Part shown: positions 24,246 through 33,507 of the stretch, piece by piece
How positions within the stretch are numbered: the stretch's first letter is position 1
Layout of the letters: the number at the start of each line of letters is the position of its first letter
The notes under the pieces: generated by a model
Told to the model about the DNA's origin: nothing
What the model saw: only the letters and a program-made list of their open reading frames with translations
The model's database searches: none
Origin: Gemmataceae bacterium
Lineage (GTDB): Bacteria > Planctomycetota > Planctomycetia > Gemmatales > Gemmataceae
Direction: 5' to 3'
Assembly: GCA_019694755.1 (NCBI GenBank)
Contig: JAIBBI010000023.1
Coordinates: forward strand, 1 to 47,656
Length of the DNA stretch: 47,656 bases
Position numbers and translations under genes: made by a program

Positions 24246-27200
24246 TCACACTGCTTGAAGGAATCGTAGGCGGAATTGAAGGAAGTCGGCCGAATCAACC
24301 GTGCCGTTGCCGTCGCCGTCGAAGACGGGGTTGGTGCCGAGGAAGGCGACGCGGAATTGGAGAAAGTCGGTCGAGGTCACGGTCCCGTCGCCGTCGGCAT
24401 CTCCGAAAAGGCGGAACAGGCCGTTGCCGGGCGTGCCGGTCAGCGTGAAGTCGTCACCGGGGGTGCCGTCGCCGTTGCCGTCGAGGCCGCCGAGGTTTAC
24501 GGCCGGGCTGCTGACGACCAGCGTGTACCGACCGTCGGCGAGGCTGCCGGCTTCGAGCGGGCCGCCGGTGAAGCTCAATGATACCGCATTTCCAAGTAGT
24601 GTCGCGTTCAATGCGACGGCGGCGTTGTCCGACTGTCGGCGGAGGCTGAATGCGGAGCCCGCGAGCGCGGGCGGAGAGTCGAAGGTCACGGTCATCCCGG
24701 TGACGCGCGAACGCTGTACCGACCCATCATTGACTTGAACCCCGAGAACTTTGATCTGCTGGGCCTCGGCCGACCCGATGTCGACGGCCGGGCCGGAGGT
24801 TCGCGGCAGGCCGCGCTGGTCGAGCGTAACGGTGGTCGCTCCGCCGGCGTTGACCAGCGGACTGCCGGGCAGTGGCAGGTGGGTCTGCGTCGTGCCGCCG
24901 TTGCCGGCGAGCGGCCCGAGTAACGCGTTGAGAGGGCTGGCGATGGTGCCGGTCTGATTGCCCGCTCCCGAAAGCACGATGGACGCCGGGCCGATGATAC
25001 CGATGAATGCGTTGCCGCCTGTGGCGTTCGCGGGGCCGTAGATGTCGGGCGACGTGTTATCGGATTGCGAGTTGCCCGAGATGACGGAGTTCTGAATGAC
25101 GACGGGTTGCGTCGAAGCGCGGGTGAGGAACACACCGCCGCCGGCATAGCCGTTGGCCGTGTTGTTGGTGATCGTCGATTGGCGGAGGGTGAATGCCGCG
25201 TCGGCCGAGTCGAAATTGAGGAAAGCGATACCCGCGCCGTAATTTCCGGTCCGGTTGCCGGACACGGTGCTGTTATCAATCGTCAGGGCGGTTCGCCCTT
25301 GCACGAGCAGACCGGCGCCGCGGAAAGCAGTATTGTTGATCAGGGCCGACGAATCGATGCGGACCGTCGATGCCGGGTTGGCGAACGCGCCAAGCGTAAA
25401 GAGGCCTGCGCCGTCGCTCGCGCTGTTGGCGGTCAGGGTCGAGCGGGTGATGGTTACGTCGGCCACGCCGACGAAATAGATCGCTCCGCCGATCGACGCG
25501 CTGTTGCCCGAAAGCACGCTGTCGATGATGTTCAGTTTGGCGGGCGTGGAGGCGAAGCCGTTATTCAGGCTGATCGCGCCGCCGGCGACAGGGGCGGTGT
25601 TGCCTTGGAAGGTGCAGTTGACCAGATTCAGTACGCCGTTCGCGCCGCCGAGGTGCCCCACCGCGCCGCCGTTGGTGTTGGTCGTGTTTCCGATGAAATT
25701 GCAGCGAGTCAGATTGAGCGTGGTATCTGTCGGGGCGTTGATCGCGCCGCCCTGATCGGCGTTGGTGTTGGCGGTCGGTTTGCCGTTCGCGAATGTCACG
25801 TCGAAGATCGAGACGGTGGACCCGCCCGGCGCGGAGACGCGGAATATCTGGCCGAGTTGACCCGCATCGAGCGTGACCCCGGCGGCCGGGCCACGGATTT
25901 CCAGCGACTCGGTCGTGATCGGGCCATTGGTGGCCAGCGTGATCGTTTTGGCAGTAGCAAAGACAGTCGGGTCAAAAGTGATCGTGTCGACGCCCGGGGT
26001 GAAGTTGGCGTTGATGACCGCCTGACGGAACGAGCCGGGGCCGGCATCGTTGGTGTTTGTCACCTTCGTGTCGCCGGGCGTAAACGTGGCGATGGTGAAG
26101 TCGGCATCGGAGACGTCGAAGAAGATGTTGGCGGTCGGCTGGATGCGGATCCGGCAAGTACTTGAACTGACGGCCGGGAGCGAGACAGTCTGGGTACCGT
26201 CGTTGGGTGTGCTGGCGATCAGCGTGTGCGGAAAAGTCTGGCCGCCGTCTGTCGATAGTAGGATCTTGACGCTCGTCGCATTGATGCCATTGGCTGTGGT
26301 TCCGGCTACGTCCCAGGTAATCGTTTGGGGTGTGGTTTGAGACAGAACCGCAGAACTGTTGGGCGAAGTGATCTTGAATGCCGCACCGGTATTGACCACG
26401 CTGAGCTTGATATCATCCGTGGTAAGTCCGCCGCCGCCCGCCCGATTGTCGCGGGCCGAGAACCGGAAATTGAGCGACCGTGTTGTCGTCGGCATGACTT
26501 CCGTGTTACGGACCGTGTTTTTGAGAATGTCAGAATAACTGCGAAGTGTCCGCGTCTTGCTGGTCGACGGTGAGAATGAGCGAAACAAGGGGCTCGATCC
26601 GTTGTCAGCCGAGCCGAGCAGTAGGGCCGCCCCGAGGTCTACTTGATCCCAGGTAAAGGTCACTACATCGCCGTTGGTATCCGTCGAGGTACCCGTCAAC
26701 TCGAAGAACGTGTTGGCCGGTATCGTTCGGTCGACGCCGGCGTTTGCGGACGGCAGGGCGTTTCCTGTCGCGGTCGAACTGCCGACCGAAGGAATGGTGC
26801 CGAGGAACGAGATGATCTGGGCCAGAGTGCCGCCGTGAAAGTAAGTGTCGCTGAGTCCGACAAAGCCGTTGCCCTCGCCGACGTGGCCGTAGGCCATGAT
26901 CGTGCTGCCTGAGCCGGGCTCCCACGCGGAGGCCGACATGCGGTTGGGCGTGAGTGAGGTGCTGACGCCGTTGAAGGTGTGGCCGGCGTTGAACTGGTGG
27001 CCCATTTCGTGGGCGACGACGATGGTCATCCAGGCATTGGTGGTGCTGCCGGAGCCGTCGGTGGTGGACACGCCGCGGGCCTTCGAGCCCGCCGCCCCGA
27101 CCACGCCGAGGTTGGCCACGCCGCCGAGGTTGCCGCCGCCGAACACGTGACCGATGTCGTAATTGGCTGATCCGATCACCGAATCGAGGTTGGTCTGGTT

Positions 27201-28115
27201 TTCGCCGAGCATCGTGCCCGCGTTGTTGCCGGTGTAGGGGTCCGTTGCGGCATTCGTGTAGATGATGAGGTTGTTGTTGGCGACGAGCGTGAAGCGCACG
27301 GCGAGGTCGCGCTCGTAGATCGCGCTGACGGAATTGACGACGGTGGTGATCGCCGACAGGCCGGCCGCCACGCTGCCGCCCGCCTGCGCTGTGAACTCCC
27401 CGTTAGCGGCCGCGGCCAGGCGGAATGTCCGCCGGTTGACGCCGTTGGTGATGTCGGCAAAGTCGTTCGGTGTCGTGCCCGGGGTGGTCGTCGGCGCACC
27501 GATGGCCGCGGAAAGGCAGTCCGGGCAGGTGCAACCGCCACCGTGCGGCGAGGCATAGTCGGAGTTGAAGTAAGAGAAGTAGTGGCCGTTCGAGATCGCT
27601 TGGGTCGGCTCGATGACGTAGCTGCCCCGCGCGGCAAACACCTGCGCGTGGAAGCCCTGGTAGGTGAAGTCGGCCGCGAGCACGGCCGTCGGGTCGTCGA
27701 GGCCCTGCCCCCGGTACGTGCGGATGACCGGGTAACTTTCGGAAAGCTCTTCGGGGAGAATATCGACGGACCAGATGCCGAACCGCTCGAAGTTGCCGTC
27801 GGGCCGGGGCAGGGCGATCTCGAGCGGCTGCATTCCCTCGGAAAGACCCTTTTCCGAAGGGGCGGCCGCCAATGTCGACTGGCTGAATGCCTCCAGCAGC
27901 GTCAGCGGCAGGTAACGCTGTGCCCCAGTGTCGCTGGACGATGTCGCGATTGCGTTCGCGCCCGGGTGCCAGGCGGTGGCGGCAGTCGCATTGGCCCATG
28001 CAAGCTCCGCCGGTGCAATCGGTTGCCAAACGCTCCATTGAGCGGGGGTAATCCGCCGTTCCAGCTCCAGAAATCCGAGGGAAAACCGACGCCGACGCGG
28101 GAAATCGCGAGCCAT
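24246..28115 (-). CDS. large extracellular reprolysin-like metalloprotease with dockerin C-terminus
   Basis: A 1289-residue protein. It begins with a basic run and LGFLELERRITPA, the planctomycete extracellular N-terminal type (LExLExR..P), and has no ordinary signal peptide. The metalloprotease part lies at about residues 220-450: zinc motif HEMGHQFNAGHTF (His369, Glu370, His373, His379) and a Met-turn STIMAYG near 407. It resembles M12B-like proteases, but the usual Gly at the eighth zinc-motif position is Asn376. Ig-like and beta-helix repeats follow (CRIRIQPTANIFFDV; then many NxT, GGAI and SNS repeats from about 690 to 1060). The C-terminus carries two type I dockerin-like Ca loops (DADGDGTVTSTDFL and DGDGNGTVDSADFL). 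It is probably a surface protease. Confidence 0.9.
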   Translation of the reverse strand: MARDFPRRRRFSLGFLELERRITPAQWSVWQPIAPAELAWANATAATAWHPGANAIATSSSDTGAQRYLPLTLLEAFSQSTLAAAPSEKGLSEGMQPLEIALPRPDGNFERFGIWSVDILPEELSESYPVIRTYRGQGLDDPTAVLAADFTYQGFHAQVFAARGSYVIEPTQAISNGHYFSYFNSDYASPHGGGCTCPDCLSAAIGAPTTTPGTTPNDFADITNGVNRRTFRLAAAANGEFTAQAGGSVAAGLSAITTVVNSVSAIYERDLAVRFTLVANNNLIIYTNAATDPYTGNNAGTMLGENQTNLDSVIGSANYDIGHVFGGGNLGGVANLGVVGAAGSKARGVSTTDGSGSTTNAWMTIVVAHEMGHQFNAGHTFNGVSTSLTPNRMSASAWEPGSGSTIMAYGHVGEGNGFVGLSDTYFHGGTLAQIISFLGTIPSVGSSTATGNALPSANAGVDRTIPANTFFELTGTSTDTNGDVVTFTWDQVDLGAALLLGSADNGSSPLFRSFSPSTSKTRTLRSYSDILKNTVRNTEVMPTTTRSLNFRFSARDNRAGGGGLTTDDIKLSVVNTGAAFKITSPNSSAVLSQTTPQTITWDVAGTTANGINATSVKILLSTDGGQTFPHTLIASTPNDGTQTVSLPAVSSSTCRIRIQPTANIFFDVSDADFTIATFTPGDTKVTNTNDAGPGSFRQAVINANFTPGVDTITFDPTVFATAKTITLATNGPITTESLEIRGPAAGVTLDAGQLGQIFRVSAPGGSTVSIFDVTFANGKPTANTNADQGGAINAPTDTTLNLTRCNFIGNTTNTNGGAVGHLGGANGVLNLVNCTFQGNTAPVAGGAISLNNGFASTPAKLNIIDSVLSGNSASIGGAIYFVGVADVTITRSTLTANSASDGAGLFTLGAFANPASTVRIDSSALINNTAFRGAGLLVQGRTALTIDNSTVSGNRTGNYGAGIAFLNFDSADAAFTLRQSTITNNTANGYAGGGVFLTRASTQPVVIQNSVISGNSQSDNTSPDIYGPANATGGNAFIGIIGPASIVLSGAGNQTGTIASPLNALLGPLAGNGGTTQTHLPLPGSPLVNAGGATTVTLDQRGLPRTSGPAVDIGSAEAQQIKVLGVQVNDGSVQRSRVTGMTVTFDSPPALAGSAFSLRRQSDNAAVALNATLLGNAVSLSFTGGPLEAGSLADGRYTLVVSSPAVNLGGLDGNGDGTPGDDFTLTGTPGNGLFRLFGDADGDGTVTSTDFLQFRVAFLGTNPVFDGDGNGTVDSADFLQFRLRFLQAV

Positions 28116-28312
28116 GAACCAGACCTTTCACCGGGGAACCACACCGCCGCGGCGCGTGCCGCGCAGACACTGCTCATGATAGCTGGATCGGGGCCCCGAA
28201 TCCGTCGTGAAATCCGGAGAAACCCCGAAAAACGGGGGCCCGGAGGCCGCGCCGGGCGCGAACCCGGCAAGTCGCCGGGGTGCTCCAGAGGGTGGAATGG
28301 CATAATGTCCGG

Positions 28313-29413
28313 ATGACCGACGTGGTGATCGGCGGCGGGTTTTTCGGGCTGTTTCTCGCGGAACAGCTCGCCCGGCGCGGCACGACCGTCGTCCTGTGCG
28401 AGCGTGGGCCGGCCCTGATGGCCCGGGCGTCGTTCCACAATCAGGCCCGGGTCCACAACGGCTGCCACTATCCCCGGAGCCTGCTCACCGCGGCCCGGTC
28501 GCGGGTCAACGCGCCGCGGTTCCGGGCGGAGTTCGCCGACGCCATAGACGCTTCCTTCACGGCGGTCTACGCCATCGCCCGCCGGGAGTCGAAGGTCTCG
28601 GCCGAGCAGTTTGCCGGGTGCCTGCGCCGGGTCGGTGTCGCGCTCAAACTCGCACCCCCGGCCGTCGCCCGACTGTTCGCCCCCGCTTACATCGAGGCGG
28701 CGTTCGTCACCGACGAGGCGGCTTTCAATGCCGACATCCTCCGCGAGATCATGGTCGCCCGGGTGGCCGCCGCCGGCGTCGATGTCCGACTCAATACCGA
28801 AGTGACGCAGGTCGCCGCGGAGTCCGGCGGCATCGCCGTCGAGACCACCGGTGGCACGCTCCACGCCCGGCAGGTGTTCTGCTGCGGCTACGCGGCCGTC
28901 AATGGGCCGGGGGTCGCCAGTGGCCTCCCGGCCGTTCCGCTCAAACACGAACTCACCGAACTCGCTCTGGTGGATGTGCCCGAAGACCTGCGCCACGTCG
29001 GCATCACGGTGATGGACGGGCCGTTCTTCTCGTGCATGCCGTTCCCGGCCCGCGGCTGCCACTCGCTGAGCCACGTGCGCTACACACCGCACGGATGCTG
29101 GAGCGACGGCCCGGCCGGCTACCGCCCGGCCGACGACGTGCTGGCCGCCGCCGACCGCGCGACCGCCTACCCGTACATGATTCGCGACGCGGCGCGGTAC
29201 GTGCCTGCACTGGCGGGGGCCAGCTATCGCGAGTCGCTCTGGGAGGTGAAAACGCTGTTGCCCCGCAGCGAAACGGACGACTCCCGGCCCATCCTGTTCG
29301 CACCCAATCACGGGTTGCAGGGCTACCATCTCGTCTTGGGCGGCAAGATCGACAACGTGTATGATGCATGGGACGTGATCGAACAAATGCTGGAAAGGGG
29401 CGGGCCATCGTGA
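28313..29413 (+). CDS. FAD-dependent oxidoreductase (DAO family)
   Basis: A 366-residue protein opening with the Rossmann FAD motif VVIGGGFFGLFLAEQLARRG and the acidic strand end VVLCERG. The middle has AFVTDEAAFNADILREIM and GGTLHARQVFCCGYAAVNG, as in the D-amino-acid oxidase and glycine-oxidase-like fold. The C-terminal part contains HGLQGYHLVLGGKID, which fits the second FAD-contacting segment. The ATG at 28313 is the first of a six-gene cluster, and its stop overlaps the next gene's GTG start as GTGA. The substrate is unknown. Given the sugar enzymes downstream it may oxidise a sugar or an amino sugar, which is inference. Confidence 0.88.
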   Translation: MTDVVIGGGFFGLFLAEQLARRGTTVVLCERGPALMARASFHNQARVHNGCHYPRSLLTAARSRVNAPRFRAEFADAIDASFTAVYAIARRESKVSAEQFAGCLRRVGVALKLAPPAVARLFAPAYIEAAFVTDEAAFNADILREIMVARVAAAGVDVRLNTEVTQVAAESGGIAVETTGGTLHARQVFCCGYAAVNGPGVASGLPAVPLKHELTELALVDVPEDLRHVGITVMDGPFFSCMPFPARGCHSLSHVRYTPHGCWSDGPAGYRPADDVLAAADRATAYPYMIRDAARYVPALAGASYRESLWEVKTLLPRSETDDSRPILFAPNHGLQGYHLVLGGKIDNVYDAWDVIEQMLERGGPS

Positions 29414-30405
29414 GCCGGGCGGAAGTGCTCGTCTCGGCGGTCGCGGTCGTCCGCGATCAGGCGGCCCTGCTCCCCGAGTTTCTCGGCGAGTTGTCGAAGC
29501 TGCTCGCGGCCCAATTCACCCATTCCGAAATCGTCCTCATCGACAACGGCTCGACCGACGCCACCGAGTCGGCCGTGCGCGAGACCCTCCGCCGGATACC
29601 CGGCATCCGCTACCTGCGCCTCACCCGCCCCACCGATGAAGAGACCGCGCTGGTCGCGGGCCTCGACGCGGCGATCGGCGACTACGTCGTGTGCCTGAAT
29701 CCGGACTTCGACCCGCCGTCGGTCATCCCCGGGATGATCGACGTGTGCCGGTCGGGTGCGGACCTCGTCGTTGGCGTCGACCGCGGCTCGACTCCGCCGG
29801 GCGGGGCGTACCGGTTTCTCCGCCAGCGGTTTCTCGGTCTCGTGCGCCGATTCCTCGACGTGGACCTGCCGACGGGCACGACCGGTTGCCGGGCGTTGAG
29901 CCGGCACGCAGTCAACGCGCTCGTGCAAGTCCGGCAGCGCCGGCGGTACTTCCTGCTCGTGGCTGCCGATGTCGGCCTCGTCGCGAAGCAGTATCCGTAC
30001 GAGCGGATCTCGCGATCCGGCGCAAAGCCGCACACCAGCCTGCTCCGCGGGTTGCGGATCGGCCTGTCGCTGCTCGTCCACAACTCGCTGGTGCCGCTAC
30101 GGCTCATCAGCGTGCTGGGCCTCGCCGGCAGCTTCCTCAGCTTCCTGTACACGCTGTACGTGATCGGCATCTACCTGTTCAAGAAGGACGTGCTACCGGG
30201 CTGGACCACGCTGAGCCTGCAGGTCAACGGCCTGTTCACGCTCGCCTTCCTGATGCTCGCGCTGCTCGGCGAATACATGGGCCGGCTGGTCGAAGAGACA
30301 ACAGTCCGCCCGCTCTACCACACCCGGCCGGAAGTATCGAGCGCGGTGGACCTGTCGGACCCCGAGCGCCGCAACGTCCTCGGAAAGTCGGACGACGGGG
30401 CATGA
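29410..30405 (+). CDS. GT2 glycosyltransferase with two C-terminal membrane spans (GtrB/ArnC type)
   Basis: A 331-residue protein starting at a GTG that overlaps the previous stop. The GT-A domain has SEIVLIDNGSTDAT, a nucleotide-binding start, and the DxD-like NPDFD near residue 97. PTGTTGCRALSRHAV and RRRYFLLVAADVG follow. Two membrane spans (about residues 235-265 and 280-305) end in FLMLALLGEYMGRLVEET, the typical C-terminal pattern of undecaprenyl-phosphate glycosyltransferases such as GtrB and ArnC. These attach a sugar to the lipid carrier on the cytoplasmic face. The family call is firm; sugar and carrier are not known. Confidence 0.9.
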   Translation: MSRAEVLVSAVAVVRDQAALLPEFLGELSKLLAAQFTHSEIVLIDNGSTDATESAVRETLRRIPGIRYLRLTRPTDEETALVAGLDAAIGDYVVCLNPDFDPPSVIPGMIDVCRSGADLVVGVDRGSTPPGGAYRFLRQRFLGLVRRFLDVDLPTGTTGCRALSRHAVNALVQVRQRRRYFLLVAADVGLVAKQYPYERISRSGAKPHTSLLRGLRIGLSLLVHNSLVPLRLISVLGLAGSFLSFLYTLYVIGIYLFKKDVLPGWTTLSLQVNGLFTLAFLMLALLGEYMGRLVEETTVRPLYHTRPEVSSAVDLSDPERRNVLGKSDDGA

Positions 30406-31190
30406 CGCCGGCCCGCGAAGTGCCGGCCTACTCCGCGGACGAGTACCGCCCGCGCTCGGCCGACTACTGTGTCTGCGTCTTCGTCATCAACGAGAACGGC
30501 AAACTCCACAAACAGCTCGACGCCATGCGCGGACCGGCTGCCGGGCTGGATGTCGTGGTAGCCGACGGCGGCAGCAGCGACGGCTCGACCGCCCGCGAAC
30601 AGTTGGAGCCCCGCGGCGTGAACACGCTGCTGACCAAGACCGGCCCCGGCAAACTCGGGGCCCAGATGCGCATGGCGTTCGCTTGGGCGCTCGACCGCGG
30701 CTATCGCGGCGTCGTGTGTATCGACGGCAACGGCAAGGACGGCGTCGAAGCCCTGCCACGCTTCACGGCCGCCCTCGACGAGGGGTACGATCACGTGCAG
30801 GGCTCGCGGTTCATCCCCGGCGGCGTGTCGGAGAACCTGCCCCGCTCGCGCCACTGGGGCCTGAAGCTGCTCCATGTACCGATGATGCGCTTGGCCTCGC
30901 GGTTTCCATACACCGACACGACCAACGGCTTCCGCGCCTACAGCGCGAAGTTTCTCGCCGACTCACGCGTCGCGACGTTCCGCGACGTGTTCGTCGGCTA
31001 CGAGTTGCACTATTACCTTGCGATCCGCGCCGCCCGACTCGGCTTTCGCGTGACGGAGATTCCCGTCGCCCGGCGATACCCGGCGACCGGCCCGGTGCCG
31101 ACCAAGATCAGCCCGGTCCGCGGCAACCTGCGGGTGATCCGCTGCCTGTTCGCGGCGTGCTTCGGCCGATACAACCCCTCTCCCGCATGA
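30402..31190 (+). CDS. GT2 glycosyltransferase, DPM1-like, no membrane span
   Basis: A 262-residue GT-A protein from an ATG overlapping the previous stop as ATGA. Visible motifs: the N-terminal VCVFVINENGKLHKQL, VVVADGGSSDGST (nucleotide site), GKLGAQMRMAFAWAL, and VCIDGNGKDGVE in place of the usual DxDG.D acceptor loop. GSRFIPGG, TDTTNGFRAYS and VGYELHYYLAIRAARLGF follow, as in dolichol-phosphate mannosyltransferase-like enzymes. It lacks the C-terminal membrane spans of the preceding GT2. Having two different GT2 enzymes, one membrane-anchored and one soluble, points to at least two sugar or polyprenyl-transfer steps in the same pathway. Confidence 0.88.
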   Translation: MTPAREVPAYSADEYRPRSADYCVCVFVINENGKLHKQLDAMRGPAAGLDVVVADGGSSDGSTAREQLEPRGVNTLLTKTGPGKLGAQMRMAFAWALDRGYRGVVCIDGNGKDGVEALPRFTAALDEGYDHVQGSRFIPGGVSENLPRSRHWGLKLLHVPMMRLASRFPYTDTTNGFRAYSAKFLADSRVATFRDVFVGYELHYYLAIRAARLGFRVTEIPVARRYPATGPVPTKISPVRGNLRVIRCLFAACFGRYNPSPA

Positions 31191-32737
31191 CCCACCCGCC
31201 CGACCAGTCGCGACCCGATGTGCCCCGGTGGTTCACCGTCCTGATCGTGGTGGCGGGCCTCGCCGCGTCGTTTCACAACGTGCCGTTCTCGGTGATGATC
31301 TCGGCCGACGTCTGGTCGAACTACGAACTGTCGAACACCGTCGGTCGGGACTTCTACCGCCAGAACACCGCGCGGTCGTTCGAGACCGATCACCCCTACA
31401 GCCTTGCGTTCCCGCCGCTCTGGCCCGTGTCGCTGTGGGCCGGGCGGCAGATCGTCGACCTCGGCGTCGTCACCGGCGTCGTGCTTGCGGGGATCGCTAC
31501 GCTGCTACTCGCCTTCGCACTCGCCCGGCTGGCGCGTCGGCTCGGCTTGCCAACGTGGGTGGGCACGGCGACGTTTCTCACACTCCTGTCCGCCACCGTG
31601 TTCAACGACGAGTTGCAGGCGGGCCGATCGATTCCTCTCTCGGTCGCGCTGTTCGTCGCGACGCTGGCGACGCTGGCGCACAACGGCCGGTGGGTGGTGC
31701 CGACCGCGGGGCTGCTCATGGGCCTGGCCTCGCTCAACCGCTTCGACGCGATGCCGGTCGCGGCCGCGGTCGGCCTCGGCGTCATCATCCTCACGTGGCG
31801 GCGCACGCGGAGTGTCGGCTCGACGTTCGGAGCCGCCCTGTTGTACGGTGCGTTTGTCCTCGTCGCGCTGAGCCCGTGGATGGTCTACTGCCAGGCGCGG
31901 TTCGGCAAGCCGCTGGCTAGCGACAACACCCGGCAACTGTGCCGGGCCCAGGGCGGCCACGTGACGGAGTTTTTCGACGTGCCGCCCGCCAACGATCTGC
32001 GCGACAACTTCCCGCACTGGCTCGCGGGACTGGTCCGCGTGAAGGGCCCGAAGATCGTGCTGGCCTCGATCGGCGGGATCAAGAACTCGTCGATGCCGCT
32101 GATCTTCGCCGCGCTGGCCGTGATCGCCTGTGCCCGCGGCAAGCCCGCACTGCCCGCGGGACTGAAGCGGTTCCTCGTGTACGGCCCGCCACTGGCGGTG
32201 ATGACCGTCGCGGGCTGCCTGCTCGTCGGCTACGGCGAAGGGCGGTACTTTAGCCTGGCGTATGCCGTGCTCGCCCTGATCCTCAACGGCCTGCTCTGCG
32301 CATGGGCACCCGGGTGGACGACGGGCCGGGCGTGCATGTACCTCGTCGTGCTGCTGCTACTTCCGGTCTACCGCCTGGCTGACCAGCGCTACACGGAATG
32401 GCGCGAGCGCATCCGGCCGACGCCCGTGAAGATTCTGTACGAGCCGTCTGCCGAGATGCGGGCCGTGTCGGCCGCGGTGGAGAAGGACTCGGCCGGTCGG
32501 CCGCACAGGTTGCTAATCACGCCGGCCGCGCTGGCCACCGCCTACGGCGCGCTCACTGGCGAACCGACGACGCTGCTGCCCAACCTCGATCACGGCACGC
32601 TCAGCAACTTCACCCGGCTCTGGAAGGTCACGCACGTCTACGACGAGGCCGGCCTGCTGAGCACGGTCGACACGAAAAGGCTGAGACTGGTCGCCCTCGA
32701 CGTGCCCTACCTTTACCGCATCGAGTACGAGCCATGA
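31187..32737 (+). CDS. polytopic membrane protein, GT-C (PMT/ArnT) like
   Basis: A 516-residue integral membrane protein with about ten to twelve spans. An N-terminal span (FTVLIVVAGLAASFHNV) is followed by an acidic loop ISADVWSNYE, where GT-C enzymes keep their catalytic Asp. Later loops contain DELQAGRSIPLSVAL and NRFDAMPVAAAVG, similar to the acceptor-side DE motifs of lipid-linked sugar transferases such as ArnT and Pmt. The C-terminal ~170 residues are soluble and probably outside. GT-C enzymes take sugars from polyprenyl phosphate on the outer face, which fits the GT2 partner upstream. The ATG overlaps the preceding stop and the stop overlaps the next start. Specific activity is unproved. 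Confidence 0.8.
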   Translation: MTHPPDQSRPDVPRWFTVLIVVAGLAASFHNVPFSVMISADVWSNYELSNTVGRDFYRQNTARSFETDHPYSLAFPPLWPVSLWAGRQIVDLGVVTGVVLAGIATLLLAFALARLARRLGLPTWVGTATFLTLLSATVFNDELQAGRSIPLSVALFVATLATLAHNGRWVVPTAGLLMGLASLNRFDAMPVAAAVGLGVIILTWRRTRSVGSTFGAALLYGAFVLVALSPWMVYCQARFGKPLASDNTRQLCRAQGGHVTEFFDVPPANDLRDNFPHWLAGLVRVKGPKIVLASIGGIKNSSMPLIFAALAVIACARGKPALPAGLKRFLVYGPPLAVMTVAGCLLVGYGEGRYFSLAYAVLALILNGLLCAWAPGWTTGRACMYLVVLLLLPVYRLADQRYTEWRERIRPTPVKILYEPSAEMRAVSAAVEKDSAGRPHRLLITPAALATAYGALTGEPTTLLPNLDHGTLSNFTRLWKVTHVYDEAGLLSTVDTKRLRLVALDVPYLYRIEYEP

Positions 32738-33507
32738 ACTCGGCCGTCGTCGGACATACCGGCTTGGTCGGCGGCACGCTCGCCCGCGCCTGGCCCGAGG
32801 CGGTCGGGTTCAACTCGTCGAACATCGAGGCGATTGCCGGGCGGGAGTTCGACTTGCTGCTCGTCGCCGGCATGCCCGGCACGAAGTGGCTCGCCAACAA
32901 GGATCCTGCGACAGACCACGCGGCCATCGAGCGGCTGGCACGCAACCTGGAGCAATGCCGGGCGGACCGCGTCGTCCTGTTCAGCACGATCGACGTTTAC
33001 CCTGTGGCACGGAGTGTCGATGAGGACACGCCGATCGACCCCGCCGCCCAGCAACCGTACGGCCGGCATCGGCTCGCGCTCGAGCGGCAACTGGCGGACA
33101 GGTTCCCCGGCCTCGTGGTCTTGCGCCTGCCCGGCCTCTTCGGCCGGGGGCTGAAGAAGAATGCGATCTTCGACCTGCTGAATAACCACGAGACGGACAA
33201 GATCCAGAGCCGGAGCGTGCTCCAGTGGTACGCCCTGACCCGCCTCGCGGATGATGTGAAGACAGCGCTCGGCACGGGCCTGCCGCTGATCAACCTCGCA
33301 ACTGAACCCCTCAGCGTGGCCGAGGTCGCGCGGGAGGGGTTGGGCATGCCGTTCGAGAACGACCCCGGCGCGCCCCCAGCCGACTACGACATGCAGAGCA
33401 AGAATGCGGGGCTATTCGGCGTTGCGGGTCGTTACATGTACTCGCGCGAGCAGGTATTCGCCGACCTGCGCGATTTCGCCCGGGCCTACCGCGCGGGGGA
33501 GCGATGA
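32734..33507 (+). CDS. short NAD-dependent epimerase/dehydratase-like protein, altered YxxxK
   Basis: A 257-residue extended-SDR fold protein, short for the family (usually about 300-340). It starts with a Rossmann motif, VVGHTGLVGGTLARAW, and continues with LLLVAGMPGTKW and VVLFSTIDVYPVA. The active-site Tyr lies in QQPYGRHRLALE, where the Lys of YxxxK is Arg. A C-terminal substrate region contains LRLPGLFGRGLKKNAIFDLL. Similar RmlD-like or WcaG-like proteins make or modify nucleotide sugars. With Lys replaced, it could be a reductase with altered chemistry or a non-catalytic partner. It overlaps both neighbours by 4 bases. Confidence 0.82.
   Translation: MNSAVVGHTGLVGGTLARAWPEAVGFNSSNIEAIAGREFDLLLVAGMPGTKWLANKDPATDHAAIERLARNLEQCRADRVVLFSTIDVYPVARSVDEDTPIDPAAQQPYGRHRLALERQLADRFPGLVVLRLPGLFGRGLKKNAIFDLLNNHETDKIQSRSVLQWYALTRLADDVKTALGTGLPLINLATEPLSVAEVAREGLGMPFENDPGAPPADYDMQSKNAGLFGVAGRYMYSREQVFADLRDFARAYRAGER

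Noticed and set aside
25065-26165. 366-codon plus-strand open frame opposite the reprolysin-like gene
   Set aside because: It is a shadow of the beta-helix part of that gene, with no start context and no recognisable domains.
28223-28237. Short inverted repeat CCCCG-AAAAA-CGGGG between the protease and the six-gene cluster
   Set aside because: It is only five base pairs, with no T tract, in an intergenic region where such palindromes arise easily.
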